Notes: generated by a model from the sequence alone, not told the origin. Shown: positions 54,949 through 64,000, counted from the stretch's first letter. The stretch is DNA of 64,000 nucleotides from Clostridium estertheticum subsp. estertheticum (GCF_001877035.1 NZ_CP015756.1:2161001-2225000); one strand, 5' to 3'. Numbers and translations are program-made.

Positions 54949-56776
54949 TATTGCTGTGCTATACAGATGATGGAGGAAGGCCCTCCGAAATCGCCATGCA
55001 GGTGGAGATTTCAAACTACCTTAAGGTGCTATAATCAAAAGTTATGGTATTGAGCGTTAAGGAAAAGGCAGAGTTAAATCTGTCAAGTATGTACTAAAGA
55101 GATGAACGAGCATGTGAACCACTTACGGAAATGTCGAAAGCGTAGAGATTTCATCAGAACCAGAGGGTAGTCGTTAATCTGGGATAAGTCTAGAGGAAAC
55201 CTGTTTACTGTCTAGGCGGTGGACGGCATAGAGGTGGCATGAATTTAGTACAGGCATTTGTACGGAACGTGGGAACCTACGGCTTGATGTTAAGAGAGTA
55301 TTTCAAGCAGAAGAACTGTGAGAAAAGAGTATCAATGCAAGCATAGGGGCAGATTGAGTCGTAGTAGTGAAGAAATTTCTGTAATGGAAGTGGAGCGAAG
55401 GACTTCGAGTTATTCAGTTTCAGAAATAGGTCAACTTTGAAAGGAGGAGGAGCTTATGATGGAAACAAAGCCGTTTAATATTTCTAAAAGAGCTGTAGTT
55501 ACAGCTTACGAAAAGGTTAAAGCAAACAAGGGAACATATGGAGTTGATGGACAGTCAATTGAAGATTTTGAGAAGAATTTGAAAAATAATCTATATAAAA
55601 TCTGGAATAGGATGTCGTCAGGAAGTTATTTTCCTCAACCTGTAAAAGCAGTTGCAATTCCGAAGAAAAGTGGAGGAACTAGATTACTAGGGATACCAAC
55701 TGTTGAAGATAGAATTGCACAAATGCTAGTTAAACTATACTTTGAACCAGAAGTAGAGCCCATGTTTTATGAAGATTCCTACGGATATAGACCTAATAAA
55801 TCTGCAATACAAGCAATTGATGTTACAAGAAAAAGGTGTTGGAGGAAGGATTGGGTCCTTGAATTTGATATAAAGGGACTATTTGATAATATCAAACATG
55901 ACATTTTAATTAAAATGGTAAAGAAACACACAAATGAAGAATGGATTATTCTATATATTCAAAGGTGGTTAACTGCACCATTTCAAATGGAAAATAGAGA
56001 ACTAGTGCCAAGAATTTCAGGAACTCCGCAAGGGGGTGTCATAAGTCCAGTACTTGCGAATCTGTTTTTACATTATGTGTTTGATGATTTTATAACAAAA
56101 GAATTCAAAACAATTCCGTGGGCTAGATACGCAGATGATGGAGTAGCACACTGTGTATCCCTAAAACAGGCTAAATATCTACAAAAACGGTTGCAAGAAA
56201 GGTTCGAAGAATACGGATTGCAACTGAACCTTGATAAAACAAAGATTGTATACTGTAAAGATGATGATAGAAACGGAGATTATCCAAATATATCATTTGA
56301 TTTTCTAGGGTATACATTTAAGCCTAGAGGCGCAAAAAGTAAATATGGAAAGTATTTTACAAGTTTCTTACCAGCGATAGCAGATAATGCAAAGAAAAGA
56401 ATTAGGAAAGAGGTAAGAAGTTGGAGGGTACAGTTGAAGGTAGATAAAGACTTGTGGGATATATCAAGTATGTTTAATAAAAAGATACAGGGGTGGATTA
56501 ATTATTATACACATTTCTATAAAACGGAAATGTATGCAGTATTAAGATATATCAATAATGCTTTAGTAAAATGGGTTCGAAGAAAGTATAAGAAACGAAA
56601 ACACAGACGAAGAGCAGAATATTGGTTAGGGAGTATTGCAAAAAGAGATAGAAATTTGTTTGCACATTGGAAAATGGGAATATTACCAACAGCCGAATGA
56701 TGGGAGCCGTATGAGCTGAGAGGTTCACGTACGGTTCTGAGAGAAACTAAGGGTGAAGTTCCCTTGGTTTACTTAC
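54905..56776 (+). mobile_element. Inner group II intron, inserted into the YADD codons
   Basis: It begins GTGTGCCACGAAAGCGTGG (5' end uncertain by about two bases: 54904, 54905 or 54907). It carries its own reverse transcriptase from 55456. It ends with domain V (56704-56738, GAGCCGTATGAGCTGAGAGG ... CGTACGGTTC) and a domain VI hairpin CTAAGGG/CCCTTGG, then TTTACTTAC. Joining 54903 to 56777 restores YADDSNIYVKS in frame. The sequence differs clearly from the outer intron. Confidence 0.85.
55456..56700 (+). CDS. Inner group II intron reverse transcriptase/maturase
   Basis: 414 residues. RT motifs are TAYEKVKANKGTYGVDG, GGTRLLGIPTVEDRI, YGYRPNKSAIQAID, DIKGLFDNIKHD, GTPQGGVISPVLANLFLHY and WARYADDGVAH (catalytic YADD). 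A maturase domain follows (FDFLGYTFKPR, then GWINYYTHFYKTEMY) and a C-terminal LFAHWKMGILPTAE; no HNH endonuclease domain. The ATG at 55456 has a GGAGGAGGAG site. The enzyme is intact, so the inner intron could still be active. Confidence 0.93.
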   Translation: MMETKPFNISKRAVVTAYEKVKANKGTYGVDGQSIEDFEKNLKNNLYKIWNRMSSGSYFPQPVKAVAIPKKSGGTRLLGIPTVEDRIAQMLVKLYFEPEVEPMFYEDSYGYRPNKSAIQAIDVTRKRCWRKDWVLEFDIKGLFDNIKHDILIKMVKKHTNEEWIILYIQRWLTAPFQMENRELVPRISGTPQGGVISPVLANLFLHYVFDDFITKEFKTIPWARYADDGVAHCVSLKQAKYLQKRLQERFEEYGLQLNLDKTKIVYCKDDDRNGDYPNISFDFLGYTFKPRGAKSKYGKYFTSFLPAIADNAKKRIRKEVRSWRVQLKVDKDLWDISSMFNKKIQGWINYYTHFYKTEMYAVLRYINNALVKWVRRKYKKRKHRRRAEYWLGSIAKRDRNLFAHWKMGILPTAE

Positions 56777-57364
56777 TCAAATATATATGTTAAAAGTGAG
56801 AAATCAGCAAATAGAGTAATGAATAGTATCTCAAGATTTATTGAGGAAAAGTTAAAGCTTAAAGTGAATAAAGAAAAGAGTACAGTAGATAGACCTTGGA
56901 AACTTAAATTTTTAGGATTTTCGTTTTACCGAACAAAAGGTGAATATAGAATGAGAGTTCCTCAAAAACCTATAGATAAATTCAGAGCAAAGCTAAAGGA
57001 ATTAACTTCAAGAAGTAATGCGATGAGCATGGAATATAGATTTAGAAAACTCAAGCAGGTAATAGTAGGATGGGTAAACTATTTTGCTATTGCAGATATT
57101 AAAACTATTCTTAAAACACTTGATGAATGGTTAAGACGAAGGATTAGAATGTGTTTTTGGAAACAGTGGAAGAAAATTAAAACAAAGCATGAAAACCTTA
57201 TTAAATTAGGTTTAACAAGCAATAAAGCTTGGCAGTATGCAAACACAAGAAAAAGCTATTGGAGAACATCCAACAGCCCAATATTAGCCAAAACAATAAC
57301 TAATAAATACCTTAAAAAGATAGGTTTAGTCTCCATGTCTGAAATATATTTATTAAAACATTAA
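56777..57364 (+). CDS. C-terminal half of the outer intron's reverse transcriptase
   Basis: Reads SNIYVKSEKSANRVMNSISR, KLKLKVNKEKSTVDRPWKLK, FLGFSFYRTKGEYRMRV and IVGWVNYFAIADIKTILKTL, with the maturase end RKSYWRTSNSPILAKTITN. These parts follow YADD in group IIC proteins. An artificial GTG at 56753 lies in the inner intron. No own SD, so expression needs splicing. Confidence 0.88.
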   Translation, partial: SNIYVKSEKSANRVMNSISRFIEEKLKLKVNKEKSTVDRPWKLKFLGFSFYRTKGEYRMRVPQKPIDKFRAKLKELTSRSNAMSMEYRFRKLKQVIVGWVNYFAIADIKTILKTLDEWLRRRIRMCFWKQWKKIKTKHENLIKLGLTSNKAWQYANTRKSYWRTSNSPILAKTITNKYLKKIGLVSMSEIYLLKH

Positions 57365-57544
57365 TTTCTATTGAACCGCCGTGTACCGAACGGTACGCAC
57401 GGTGGTGTGAGAGGACGCTAAATAAACTAATTATTTAGCTCCTACTCGATTGTCCTAAATAAAGAAATTAATATAATATGTTGATATTAGTTAATAAAAC
57501 TGTTATTATAACAATAATAACTTACAACTAAATAGTTCGGATGA

Positions 57545-57754
57545 TTATAGCAGAAGAGTATAGGATATCTATACACCCAAAAAGTAAATCTTTTAGGTAC
57601 CGCACGGATATGACTGTTATAGGACGAGCCCTTGGAGAGACTCGAATTGAGCACCGAAGGAGCAAGCTTGTGAAAACTAGTGAAACTCTCAGGTAAAAGG
57701 ACAGGGGATAATATTGATTTCAAGGGTCGAGTATTATCTATTCGGCTTTTTTTT
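57545..57754 (+). ncRNA. Glycine riboswitch with terminator platform
   Basis: The clear aptamer spans 57629-57707: CCCTTGGAGAGAC, GCACCGAAGGAGCAAGC, AACTCTCAGGTAAAAGGACA and a closing GGGG that pairs with CCCTTG. Upstream, AAAGTAAATCTTTTAGGTAC and CGCACGGATATGACTG look like a second, degenerate aptamer, so a tandem glycine riboswitch is probable. A terminator (GTCGAGTA-TTATC-TATTCGGC plus eight T, 57726-57754) is the switch. Glycine should allow read-through into the next two genes. Confidence 0.85.
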
Positions 57755-57777
57755 GTGATTAAAAAAGGAGGAAAAGA

Positions 57778-58047
57778 ATGAAGGCTGTATTAACTGTAAT
57801 TGGGAAAGATAGAGTAGGTATCATTGCAAATGTATCCAATTTATTATTTGAAAAAAATGCTAATATTTTAGACATTAGTCAAACTATTATGCAAGAATTT
57901 TTTACTATGGTAATGCTTGTGGATTTAGCTAATATTAATATTTCTTCAAAGGAACTAGCCGAATTATTAATTACGATGGGTAAAGAGTTAAAAGTTTCAA
58001 TAAAAATGCAACATGAGGACGTATTTAATTCAATGCATCTTGTATAG
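57778..58047 (+). CDS. ACT-domain protein (UPF0237)
   Basis: 89 residues forming one ACT domain: KAVLTVIGKDRVGIIANVSN, NILDISQTIMQEFFTMVMLV. ACT domains bind amino acids. ATG 57778 follows AGGAGG, ten bases before the next gene after its stop. It is always paired with UPF0210 proteins, which are its probable partner. Confidence 0.92.
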   Translation: MKAVLTVIGKDRVGIIANVSNLLFEKNANILDISQTIMQEFFTMVMLVDLANINISSKELAELLITMGKELKVSIKMQHEDVFNSMHLV

Positions 58048-58057
58048 GAGGTAGAAA

Positions 58058-59413
58058 GTGAATATTAATCAAATAATGGAAACAGTAAAAATGTTAGAGG
58101 ATGAAAAGTTAGATATTAGAACACTTACAATGGGAATATCTTTACTCGACTGTTGTGATTCTGATGGTAAAAGGGCTAGAGCTAGAATTTACGAAAAGAT
58201 TATGAGACTTGCTGGAAACTTAGTTAAGGTAGGAGATGATTTGGCTCTTGAATATGGAGTGCCAATAATAAACAAAAGAATCTCAGTTACTCCGATTTCT
58301 TTGATTGCAGGAGCGTCTAAGGATGAGAATTATGTAGAGTACGCAATAATGCTTGATAAGATTGCAAATGAACTAGGAGTAAACTTTATTGGAGGGTTTT
58401 CTGCATTGATTCATAAGGGATATACTACTGGTGATCATAGATTAATATCTTCTATACCAGAAGCTATGAGAGTTACAGAGAGAGTATGCTCATCTGTGAG
58501 TGTTGCAAGTTCTAAGGTTGGAATTAATATGGATGGAGTTCGTGAAATGGGTCAAGTTATTAAGGAAGCTGCAAGGCTTACTGCCGATCGTGATGGGCTT
58601 GGTTGCGCGAAAATTGTAGTCTTTGCTAATGCAGTAGAGGATAACCCTTTTATGGCAGGAGCTTTCCACGGAGTTGGAGAACCTGAGTGTACCTTAAATG
58701 TAGGAATAAGTGGTCCTGGCACAGTAAAAGTTGCCCTTGAAAAAGTAAGGGGTGCTGACTTTGGCGTTGTAGCTGAGGTAATAAAGAAAACTGCATTTAA
58801 GATAACAAGAATGGGTCAATTAGTTGGAATGGAAGCTGCAAAGAGGCTCGATGTACCTTTTGGGATAGTAGATTTATCATTGGCACCAACACCTGCAATA
58901 GGTGATAGTGTTGCTAGAATACTTGAGGAAATGGGACTTGAAGTATGTGGAACTCATGGAACAACTTGTGCGCTGGCAATGCTTAATGATGCAGTTAAAA
59001 AGGGCGGAATAATGGCTTCTGGATCTGTTGGTGGTCTTAGTGGAGCATTTATACCAGTAAGTGAGGATGAGGGTATGATTGAGGCTGTAGAAAAGGGAGC
59101 TTTAAACATTGAGAAACTCGAAGCTATGACTTGTGTTTGCTCAGTAGGCCTTGATATGATTGCCATTCCAGGAGATACTTCTGCAGAAACAATATCAGCA
59201 ATTATTGCAGATGAGTGTGCAATTGGAATGATTAATAATAAAACTACTGCAACAAGGTTAATACCAGCCCCAGGTAAGAAAGTTGGGGACTCAGTAGAAT
59301 TTGGTGGACTTCTTGGACGTGCTCCAGTTATGAAGGTAAGTGAATTCTCAAGTAACGATTTTATAAATCGTGGTGGAAGAATTCCTGCACCTATACATAG
59401 CTTTAAGAATTAG
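58058..59413 (+). CDS. UPF0210/DUF711 (PFL-like) protein
   Basis: 451 residues, normal full length. Conserved parts are [78 protein letters not shown] and [12 protein letters not shown]. The family is related to formate-lyase-like folds but its reaction is not known. GTG 58058 follows AGGAGG. Under control of a glycine riboswitch together with the ACT protein, it may serve amino-acid metabolism. Confidence 0.9.
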   Translation: MNINQIMETVKMLEDEKLDIRTLTMGISLLDCCDSDGKRARARIYEKIMRLAGNLVKVGDDLALEYGVPIINKRISVTPISLIAGASKDENYVEYAIMLDKIANELGVNFIGGFSALIHKGYTTGDHRLISSIPEAMRVTERVCSSVSVASSKVGINMDGVREMGQVIKEAARLTADRDGLGCAKIVVFANAVEDNPFMAGAFHGVGEPECTLNVGISGPGTVKVALEKVRGADFGVVAEVIKKTAFKITRMGQLVGMEAAKRLDVPFGIVDLSLAPTPAIGDSVARILEEMGLEVCGTHGTTCALAMLNDAVKKGGIMASGSVGGLSGAFIPVSEDEGMIEAVEKGALNIEKLEAMTCVCSVGLDMIAIPGDTSAETISAIIADECAIGMINNKTTATRLIPAPGKKVGDSVEFGGLLGRAPVMKVSEFSSNDFINRGGRIPAPIHSFKN

Positions 59414-59476
59414 AAAGCTAATACATTTTAGTTGGAAAACAGAAATTTGATCTGACTTGAATAAAAACTAAAGGTT

Positions 59477-59525
59477 GGCTATATCAAAATAATTGTTTGA
59501 ATTATTTTGATATAGCCCTTTTTAT
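59477..59525 (+). terminator. Strong terminator
   Basis: GGCTATATCAAAATAATT / AATTATTTTGATATAGCC perfect 18-bp stem, then CTTTTT. Confidence 0.9.
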
Positions 59526-59557
59526 TATGTTCTTAAAGTGTCGTAAATACAATTTCC

Positions 59558-59586
59558 GTATAATATTATATATATTGCAAATGATA
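59558..59586 (+). promoter_or_regulatory. Sigma-G-like promoter of the ger operon
   Basis: GTATA, 17 bases, AATGATA; the -35 fits GHATR fully and the -10 fits CATNNTA except the first base. It ends 16 bases before the gerA start. Confidence 0.45.
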
Positions 59587-59602
59587 ATAATGGTGATGTG
59601 AA

Positions 59603-61072
59603 ATGGTCGACGATAAAAATATAAATATAAATTTATATAAGGATTATGAAAAAAATTTTTCAATAATTGATGATATATTAAAAAATTCCCCTGACATTAT
59701 AAGACGAAAAGTTATTTTGAATTCAGGTAAAAAGGGTTGTTTCTTTTTTGTTCAAGGTTTATGTGATATTGATCTTTTCCAAAGAGATTTTATGACACCC
59801 TTATTAAAATTAGAAAAATTAGACTTAGACGATATAAAATATCTTCCGAGTAAAATATTCGTAGCAGGATTAACATTTCCTTTAGTAATTGATAGTTTAA
59901 TAAAAGACATATTAGCTGGAAATGCAGTGTTTATATGTGACGGATTGAGTGTAGGAATCTCATGTACACTAAAAAAATATGAAAAAAGAAGTATACAAGA
60001 GCCAGAAGGGGAAAAAAGTATAAGAGGAGACCATGATGGCTTTATTGAAGATATGGCGACAAATATTGCTACCATTAGACGGAAACTAAAAACTCCTAAT
60101 CTTAAATTCAAGGATTTTACTGTAGGCAATGTCTCACATCAAACTGTTTCTGTTGCGTACCTTGAGAATATTGCAAATACTAACTTACTACAAATTATTT
60201 CTGATAAAATTAATAATATTGATACAGACAGCCTTATAGCAATTGGTTATTTAGAGCAAATTATAGCGGATCACCCAAATTCCATTTTTCCTCAATACCT
60301 TGCTACAGAAAGGCCAGATAAGGCTATAGCGGGATTGTTGGAGGGGAAATATGTAATAATGCTTCAAGAGACATCGTTTGTAATGATAGCTCCTGTAACT
60401 TTTCATGCATTTACACAGGCACCTGAAGATTATACAACCCATTGGTTAGGCGCAACTTATCTGAGGTTATTAAGGACAATTGCAACATTAATAGCGTTAT
60501 TTCTTCCGGGCATTTATATTGCATTACTAAGTTACCATTATTATATGATACCGTTACCATTACTAGTATCACTTGCAGAGTCAAGAACAAAGGTACCATT
60601 TCCTCCTGTTATTGAAGCGTTTTTGATAGAATTTATGATAGAGATGGTGAGAGAAGCCTCCATTAGACTTCCATCGTTTATAACTGCATCTATTAGTATA
60701 GTTGGAGGACTTGTAATAGGGCAGACAGCTATCCAGGCTGGAGTTGCAAGTGATCTTATGGTAATAATAATTGCTGCTTCTGCCATTGCAGGATTTACTA
60801 TGCCTACTTATGATTTGGGAATTTCAATTAGACTCTGTAAATATATAACTATGATTACATCATCAATATTTGGTATTTTGGGAGTAGTAGTTCCCATAGT
60901 AACCTTACTTGCTCACTTATTAGTTCTAGATTCTCTTGGTGAACCATATTTTCAACCTATAGCACCTTTTAAGTTTGGTGATTTAAAAGACACCTATATA
61001 AGGGCACCAATTAGATATTTAAAGAAAAGGCCAGATGTTGCGAAACCCAAGAATAAGGAAAGAGGTAAATAA
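59603..61072 (+). CDS. GerA-family spore germination receptor, A subunit
   Basis: 489 residues. The N-terminal soluble region ends at about 260 (SPDIIRRKVILNSGKKG, VFICDGLSVGISC, TVGNVSHQTVSVAYLENIAN). It is followed by five or so membrane helices with YLRLLRTIATLIALFLPGIY, PLPLLVSLAESRTKVPFPP, EFMIEMVREASIRLP and GGLVIGQTAIQAGVASDLM. GerA subunits form the ring that senses germinants in the spore inner membrane. First gene of an A-B-C operon, two bases before the next. Confidence 0.93.
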   Translation: MVDDKNININLYKDYEKNFSIIDDILKNSPDIIRRKVILNSGKKGCFFFVQGLCDIDLFQRDFMTPLLKLEKLDLDDIKYLPSKIFVAGLTFPLVIDSLIKDILAGNAVFICDGLSVGISCTLKKYEKRSIQEPEGEKSIRGDHDGFIEDMATNIATIRRKLKTPNLKFKDFTVGNVSHQTVSVAYLENIANTNLLQIISDKINNIDTDSLIAIGYLEQIIADHPNSIFPQYLATERPDKAIAGLLEGKYVIMLQETSFVMIAPVTFHAFTQAPEDYTTHWLGATYLRLLRTIATLIALFLPGIYIALLSYHYYMIPLPLLVSLAESRTKVPFPPVIEAFLIEFMIEMVREASIRLPSFITASISIVGGLVIGQTAIQAGVASDLMVIIIAASAIAGFTMPTYDLGISIRLCKYITMITSSIFGILGVVVPIVTLLAHLLVLDSLGEPYFQPIAPFKFGDLKDTYIRAPIRYLKKRPDVAKPKNKERGK

Positions 61073-61074
61073 AA

Positions 61075-62163
61075 ATGGATAGTAGAGAAAATCAAATTTC
61101 CTCTGGTCAATTAATGGGATTTATTGTATCAATCCAAATAGGTATAGGAGCTCTTACCATGCCATCTGAATTAGCTAAAGCTTGCGGACATGATGGTTGG
61201 ATTTCAATACTTATATATAGTTTAATAATAACAACGGTAATTTCACTAATTATAAGGCTTATGTGCAGGTATAACAATAAATCTATATACGAAATAGATA
61301 AGTTATTATATGGAAAAAACATTGGTAATCTGTTAAATTTACTTATAGTTTTATATTTATGGTACTGCACCTGCATAAGTTTAAGAAGTTATACAAATGC
61401 AATACATATTCACCTTTTAAGGTCAACTCCTACACTAGTGCTATGTATTTTCACTATAATACCTACCTACTACTTAGCATGGTACGGAATAAAATATGTA
61501 TCCAGATTTTCACTTATGATATATCTTTCCATAAGTTTTTGCTTCCTTTTGTTTTTTCTTGTATTTAAAGAATTGAGGTTTAGTTTTTTAATGCCTTTAG
61601 GCCAATGCGGTATAGAAGGTATAAAAGCTAGCTTTAGTCCATGTATTTTTGCTTTTCTGGGTTATGAAGTAATTTCAGTTATATACCCAGAAATTACAAA
61701 TAAAAAAAAGGCTATGAAATATGCAATATTTGCAAATATTATTACCACTATATTTTGTATACTTCTTCTTATAGTTACTACATCTTTCTTTGGAGAAGAA
61801 ATGCTTAAAAAAAGTTTGTATCCAACAATTACATTAGCTAGATCGTATAGAGCCCCTATAATAGAGAGAATGGATATACTATTTTTAGCTATGTGGCTAC
61901 CGGTAATAGCTATGACAACTAGAGGATACTTTTGTATAACCTATTATAGTATAAATAAACTGCTAAATCTAAAGAAAAAAGGTATATATTTATTTATGTT
62001 TACAGCGATAACAATATTATTAAGCATTGTGCCCAAAAGTATTTCACAGATTAGCAATTACAGTAATGTTATGTTAATATCTGGAACCACATTTTCAATA
62101 TTTTTAGTTATATGTTACTTATTTTCTTTCATACGAAAAAAGGGAGTGAAATCACATGTATAA
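61075..62163 (+). CDS. GerB-family germination receptor subunit
   Basis: 362 residues, about ten membrane helices with the amino-acid-permease-like pattern (IQIGIGALTMPSELAKACGH, DGWISILIYSLIITT, FSPCIFAFLGYEVISVIYPE). The B subunit binds germinants such as amino acids. It overlaps the next gene by eight bases. Confidence 0.92.
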   Translation: MDSRENQISSGQLMGFIVSIQIGIGALTMPSELAKACGHDGWISILIYSLIITTVISLIIRLMCRYNNKSIYEIDKLLYGKNIGNLLNLLIVLYLWYCTCISLRSYTNAIHIHLLRSTPTLVLCIFTIIPTYYLAWYGIKYVSRFSLMIYLSISFCFLLFFLVFKELRFSFLMPLGQCGIEGIKASFSPCIFAFLGYEVISVIYPEITNKKKAMKYAIFANIITTIFCILLLIVTTSFFGEEMLKKSLYPTITLARSYRAPIIERMDILFLAMWLPVIAMTTRGYFCITYYSINKLLNLKKKGIYLFMFTAITILLSIVPKSISQISNYSNVMLISGTTFSIFLVICYLFSFIRKKGVKSHV

Positions 62164-63289
62164 AAGGTTAAGAAAAATATTTGCATTAATATTTGTTATA
62201 CCATTTGTACTTTGTGGTTGCTGGGATCAAGTGTTAGTAGAAAAAACTGGGTTTATGACAGCAGTAGGTGTAGAATCAGCTTCTGCAGGGAATTTAAAAC
62301 TTACCTATGCCATGCCAGTAATTGATGCAAGTGTTACTACTGCTAAATCAGAATTATTTGATATTGAAGCAAATTTGACAAGGATAGCTAGGGATAATGT
62401 AAATAGAAGGTCAGGAAAGCAAATGATGGCAGGTAAAATCCAGCTAATTTTATTTTCTAAAGAATTTGCTAGTCAAGGTCGTATATATGATCTTAATTCA
62501 ATATTTGAAAGGGATCCTTCTGATGCAATTCTTGCTTGGGTAGTAGTTGTTGATGGGAGCGCTAGAAGTTTAATGCATCAATCAGTAGAGAATTTTACAG
62601 ATAAACCAAGAAGCTCTATATATATAAATGAATTACTTGAGCGTGCAGTTAGTACCGCCAGCACTAGTGAAACAAGGATATATAAGTATGATTTAATAAA
62701 TGTAGCCCCAGGTATTGATAATATAACTCCACTAATAAAGATTAATGAAAAGTCTATTGAAGTTAAAGGTTCCGCCCTATTTTCGAGGGGGAAAATGGTT
62801 GGAACTATAAATGCAGAGGAAAATGGACTGTTAATGTCAATGATGAAGACTTTAAAGCATAAAAAATTCACCTATAATGCCAGTTTACCACCAGAGGCTG
62901 AAGCAAACTATAGCGAAAAACAAAGCGCAGCTATTCAACTCTTTCAAAATAGTAAGAAAATAAAAATATCAATAAAGAATAATAAACCTGTAGTAGATAT
63001 TTATTTAGACTTTTCTGGTAATGCAGATGAGTATAAGTGGGATAATCTAAATGATGAAAAGCAGGTTAAAAAATTTGATAATTTTGTTCAGGAGCAAATT
63101 CAAGAAGATTGTCAAAAATTAATTGAGTATATGCAAAAAATAGGGAGTGATACTATTGGTATAGGCGATATGGTAAGAGCCAAATATAATGGTTACTTCA
63201 AAATGGTAGATTGGCATACAGCATATAAATCTGCCCAAATAACAACACATGTTAAATTCCATTTAATTGAATATGGTGATATACAGTAA
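62156..63289 (+). CDS. Ger(x)C-family lipoprotein, C subunit
   Basis: 377 residues. The signal ends at lipobox VLCGC, followed by WDQVLVEKTGFMTAVGVESA. The three-domain body is typical of GerC (RSGKQMMAGKIQLILFSKEF, DAILAWVVVVDGSARSLM). Anchored outside the inner spore membrane, it is needed with the A and B parts. Confidence 0.93.
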   Translation: MYKRLRKIFALIFVIPFVLCGCWDQVLVEKTGFMTAVGVESASAGNLKLTYAMPVIDASVTTAKSELFDIEANLTRIARDNVNRRSGKQMMAGKIQLILFSKEFASQGRIYDLNSIFERDPSDAILAWVVVVDGSARSLMHQSVENFTDKPRSSIYINELLERAVSTASTSETRIYKYDLINVAPGIDNITPLIKINEKSIEVKGSALFSRGKMVGTINAEENGLLMSMMKTLKHKKFTYNASLPPEAEANYSEKQSAAIQLFQNSKKIKISIKNNKPVVDIYLDFSGNADEYKWDNLNDEKQVKKFDNFVQEQIQEDCQKLIEYMQKIGSDTIGIGDMVRAKYNGYFKMVDWHTAYKSAQITTHVKFHLIEYGDIQ

Positions 63290-63378
63290 AGCATGCATAT
63301 AAATTAATAGTTATTTAATGAGTATCTAAATATATAAGTTTGTTGCAATGATCATACTCAATTTATTCTCTTTAGTTT

Positions 63379-63705
63379 TTATTCTTTTCTACAACAATTT
63401 TTATGAACCCAATTTTTGTAAACCTCTTGAAATCCCAAGTTTGTATAACAAATTGTGTCTCCTGGGGAAATTGGGTTATTACATACCATACAAGTAGAAC
63501 TATAATCTGATGTTTTTGTAATCCCAAGCCATAGGGGCTCATTAAGTTTAATTAACTCTGTTTTGAGGTCATCCGCTGTAAATTCTTTGCTTATTAGCTC
63601 ACGTAAATAAGCGGAGAAATTATTTTCTCCATGTGTTAATTTGGATTTTTTTAACGCAAGGCTATATACATGATCTGGTAGAGTAATTGATACTTTCTTA
63701 CTCAT
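63379..63705 (-). CDS. Ribbon-helix-helix protein with a Cys-rich tail
   Basis: 108 residues. MSKKVSITLPDHVYSLALKK and NNFSAYLRELISKEF are a ribbon-helix-helix DNA-binding unit. The C-terminal half holds CMVCNNPISPGDTICY and HKNCC, likely a zinc site. No toxin gene accompanies it, so it is more likely a regulator than an antitoxin. The start at 63705 has AGGAG on the reverse strand. Confidence 0.7.
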   Translation of the reverse strand: MSKKVSITLPDHVYSLALKKSKLTHGENNFSAYLRELISKEFTADDLKTELIKLNEPLWLGITKTSDYSSTCMVCNNPISPGDTICYTNLGFQEVYKNWVHKNCCRKE

Positions 63706-63907
63706 TATGTTTAACTCCTATAGTATTAATATCTACTAATATAGTATGAATATTAATGAAATTTGTGCATATTTTATATGCATTAATGCTAATTTTATGG
63801 ACAAGGCATTTTGAAATTAATAATAAAAATAATATATATTATTTTATATTTGAAGTGTTTTTTATTTTCTAATCGTTATATTATTGTAGGGACAAAAGGG
63901 GGGGATG

Positions 63908-64000
63908 ATGGTTATTCAAGAGGAAGAATTTTCAAACTATATAAAACAATATGAACGTTTAATCATCACTATTTGTCTATCGTTTACTAAGAGTTACTTT
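63908..64000 (+). CDS. ECF-like sigma factor, N-terminal part only
   Basis: ATG 63908 (or 63905) follows AAAAGGGGGG. The 31 visible residues (EEEFSNYIKQYERLIITICL and SFTKSYF) match the start of sigma-70 region 2 of ECF factors. The gene continues beyond the window. Confidence 0.6.
   Translation, partial: MVIQEEEFSNYIKQYERLIITICLSFTKSYF

Larger units (their letters stand above)
53667..57450 (+). mobile_element. Outer group II intron (group IIC-like) after the lon terminator
   Basis: The 5' end is GTGTGCCCGGCATGGGCG (53667). A structured domain I-III of about 400 bases follows, and the intron protein is encoded from 54082. Domain V is at about 57373-57412 (GAACCGCCGTGTACCGAACG ... CGGTGGTG). 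Domain VI follows and the end is TACTCGAT at 57450. The position right behind a terminator and this 3' end are typical of bacterial class C introns. The internal second intron makes it about 3.8 kb long instead of the usual 1.9 kb. Confidence 0.85.

Noticed and set aside
63379-63705. Toxin-antitoxin pair
   Set aside because: A ribbon-helix-helix protein is present but no partner toxin gene lies on either side.

Overview
The window is AT-rich DNA from an endospore-forming, low-GC Gram-positive bacterium, most consistent with Clostridium sensu stricto. The evidence is an alpha/beta-type small acid-soluble spore protein, a spoVA operon, a GerA/GerB/GerC germinant-receptor operon, Shine-Dalgarno sequences before most genes with several TTG/GTG starts, and sigma-G-like promoters. 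No rRNA, tRNA or CRISPR array was seen.

Positions 1-12,400 hold an RHS polymorphic-toxin locus. The 3' part of a large RHS gene ends in a nuclease toxin tip followed by an immunity gene. After it come four orphan cassettes, each made of a partial RHS core, a different or decayed toxin tip, and an immunity gene. Cassettes are separated by copies of a hairpin-rich module of about 150 bp. Toxin parts carry nonsense codons, frameshifts and deletions, while most immunity genes stay open. Positions 12,400-21,250 hold lipoproteins, small membrane proteins, fragments, and a four-fold tandem array of DUF5104-like lipoproteins.

Positions 21,400-31,750 are a second toxin island built on phage-tail/type VI-like tip parts: a DcrB/DUF1795-like protein, a 5'-truncated VgrG, two accessory genes, a DUF4280 PAAR-like protein, and a VgrG fused to a hydrophobic region and an LHH nuclease. 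The nuclease is out of frame by one base. SUKH and ankyrin-SUFU immunity-type genes and several vgrG and DUF4280 relics follow. No sheath, tube or baseplate genes are visible here.

From 32,000 onward the content is chromosomal core and sporulation functions: a SASP gene; a class-II-synthetase-like asparagine synthetase divergent from an Lrp/AsnC regulator; a hotdog thioesterase; an AlkC-like glycosylase; a spoVA operon of the mobile spoVA2mob type (DUF1657-DUF421-spoVAC-spoVAD-spoVAE-DUF1657); a phytase-like phosphatase with a GxGYxYP protein; an alkyltransferase; greA; a glutathione peroxidase; three teichoic-acid-type genes; an Old Yellow Enzyme; a MATE pump; a TetR regulator; and lon.

Directly behind the lon terminator sits a group II intron (53.7-57.45 kb). 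Its reverse transcriptase is interrupted at the YADD catalytic motif by a second, different group II intron, making a nested twintron. A glycine riboswitch then precedes an ACT-domain protein and a UPF0210 (DUF711) protein. The window closes with the gerA-type operon, a ribbon-helix-helix protein and the start of an ECF-like sigma factor.
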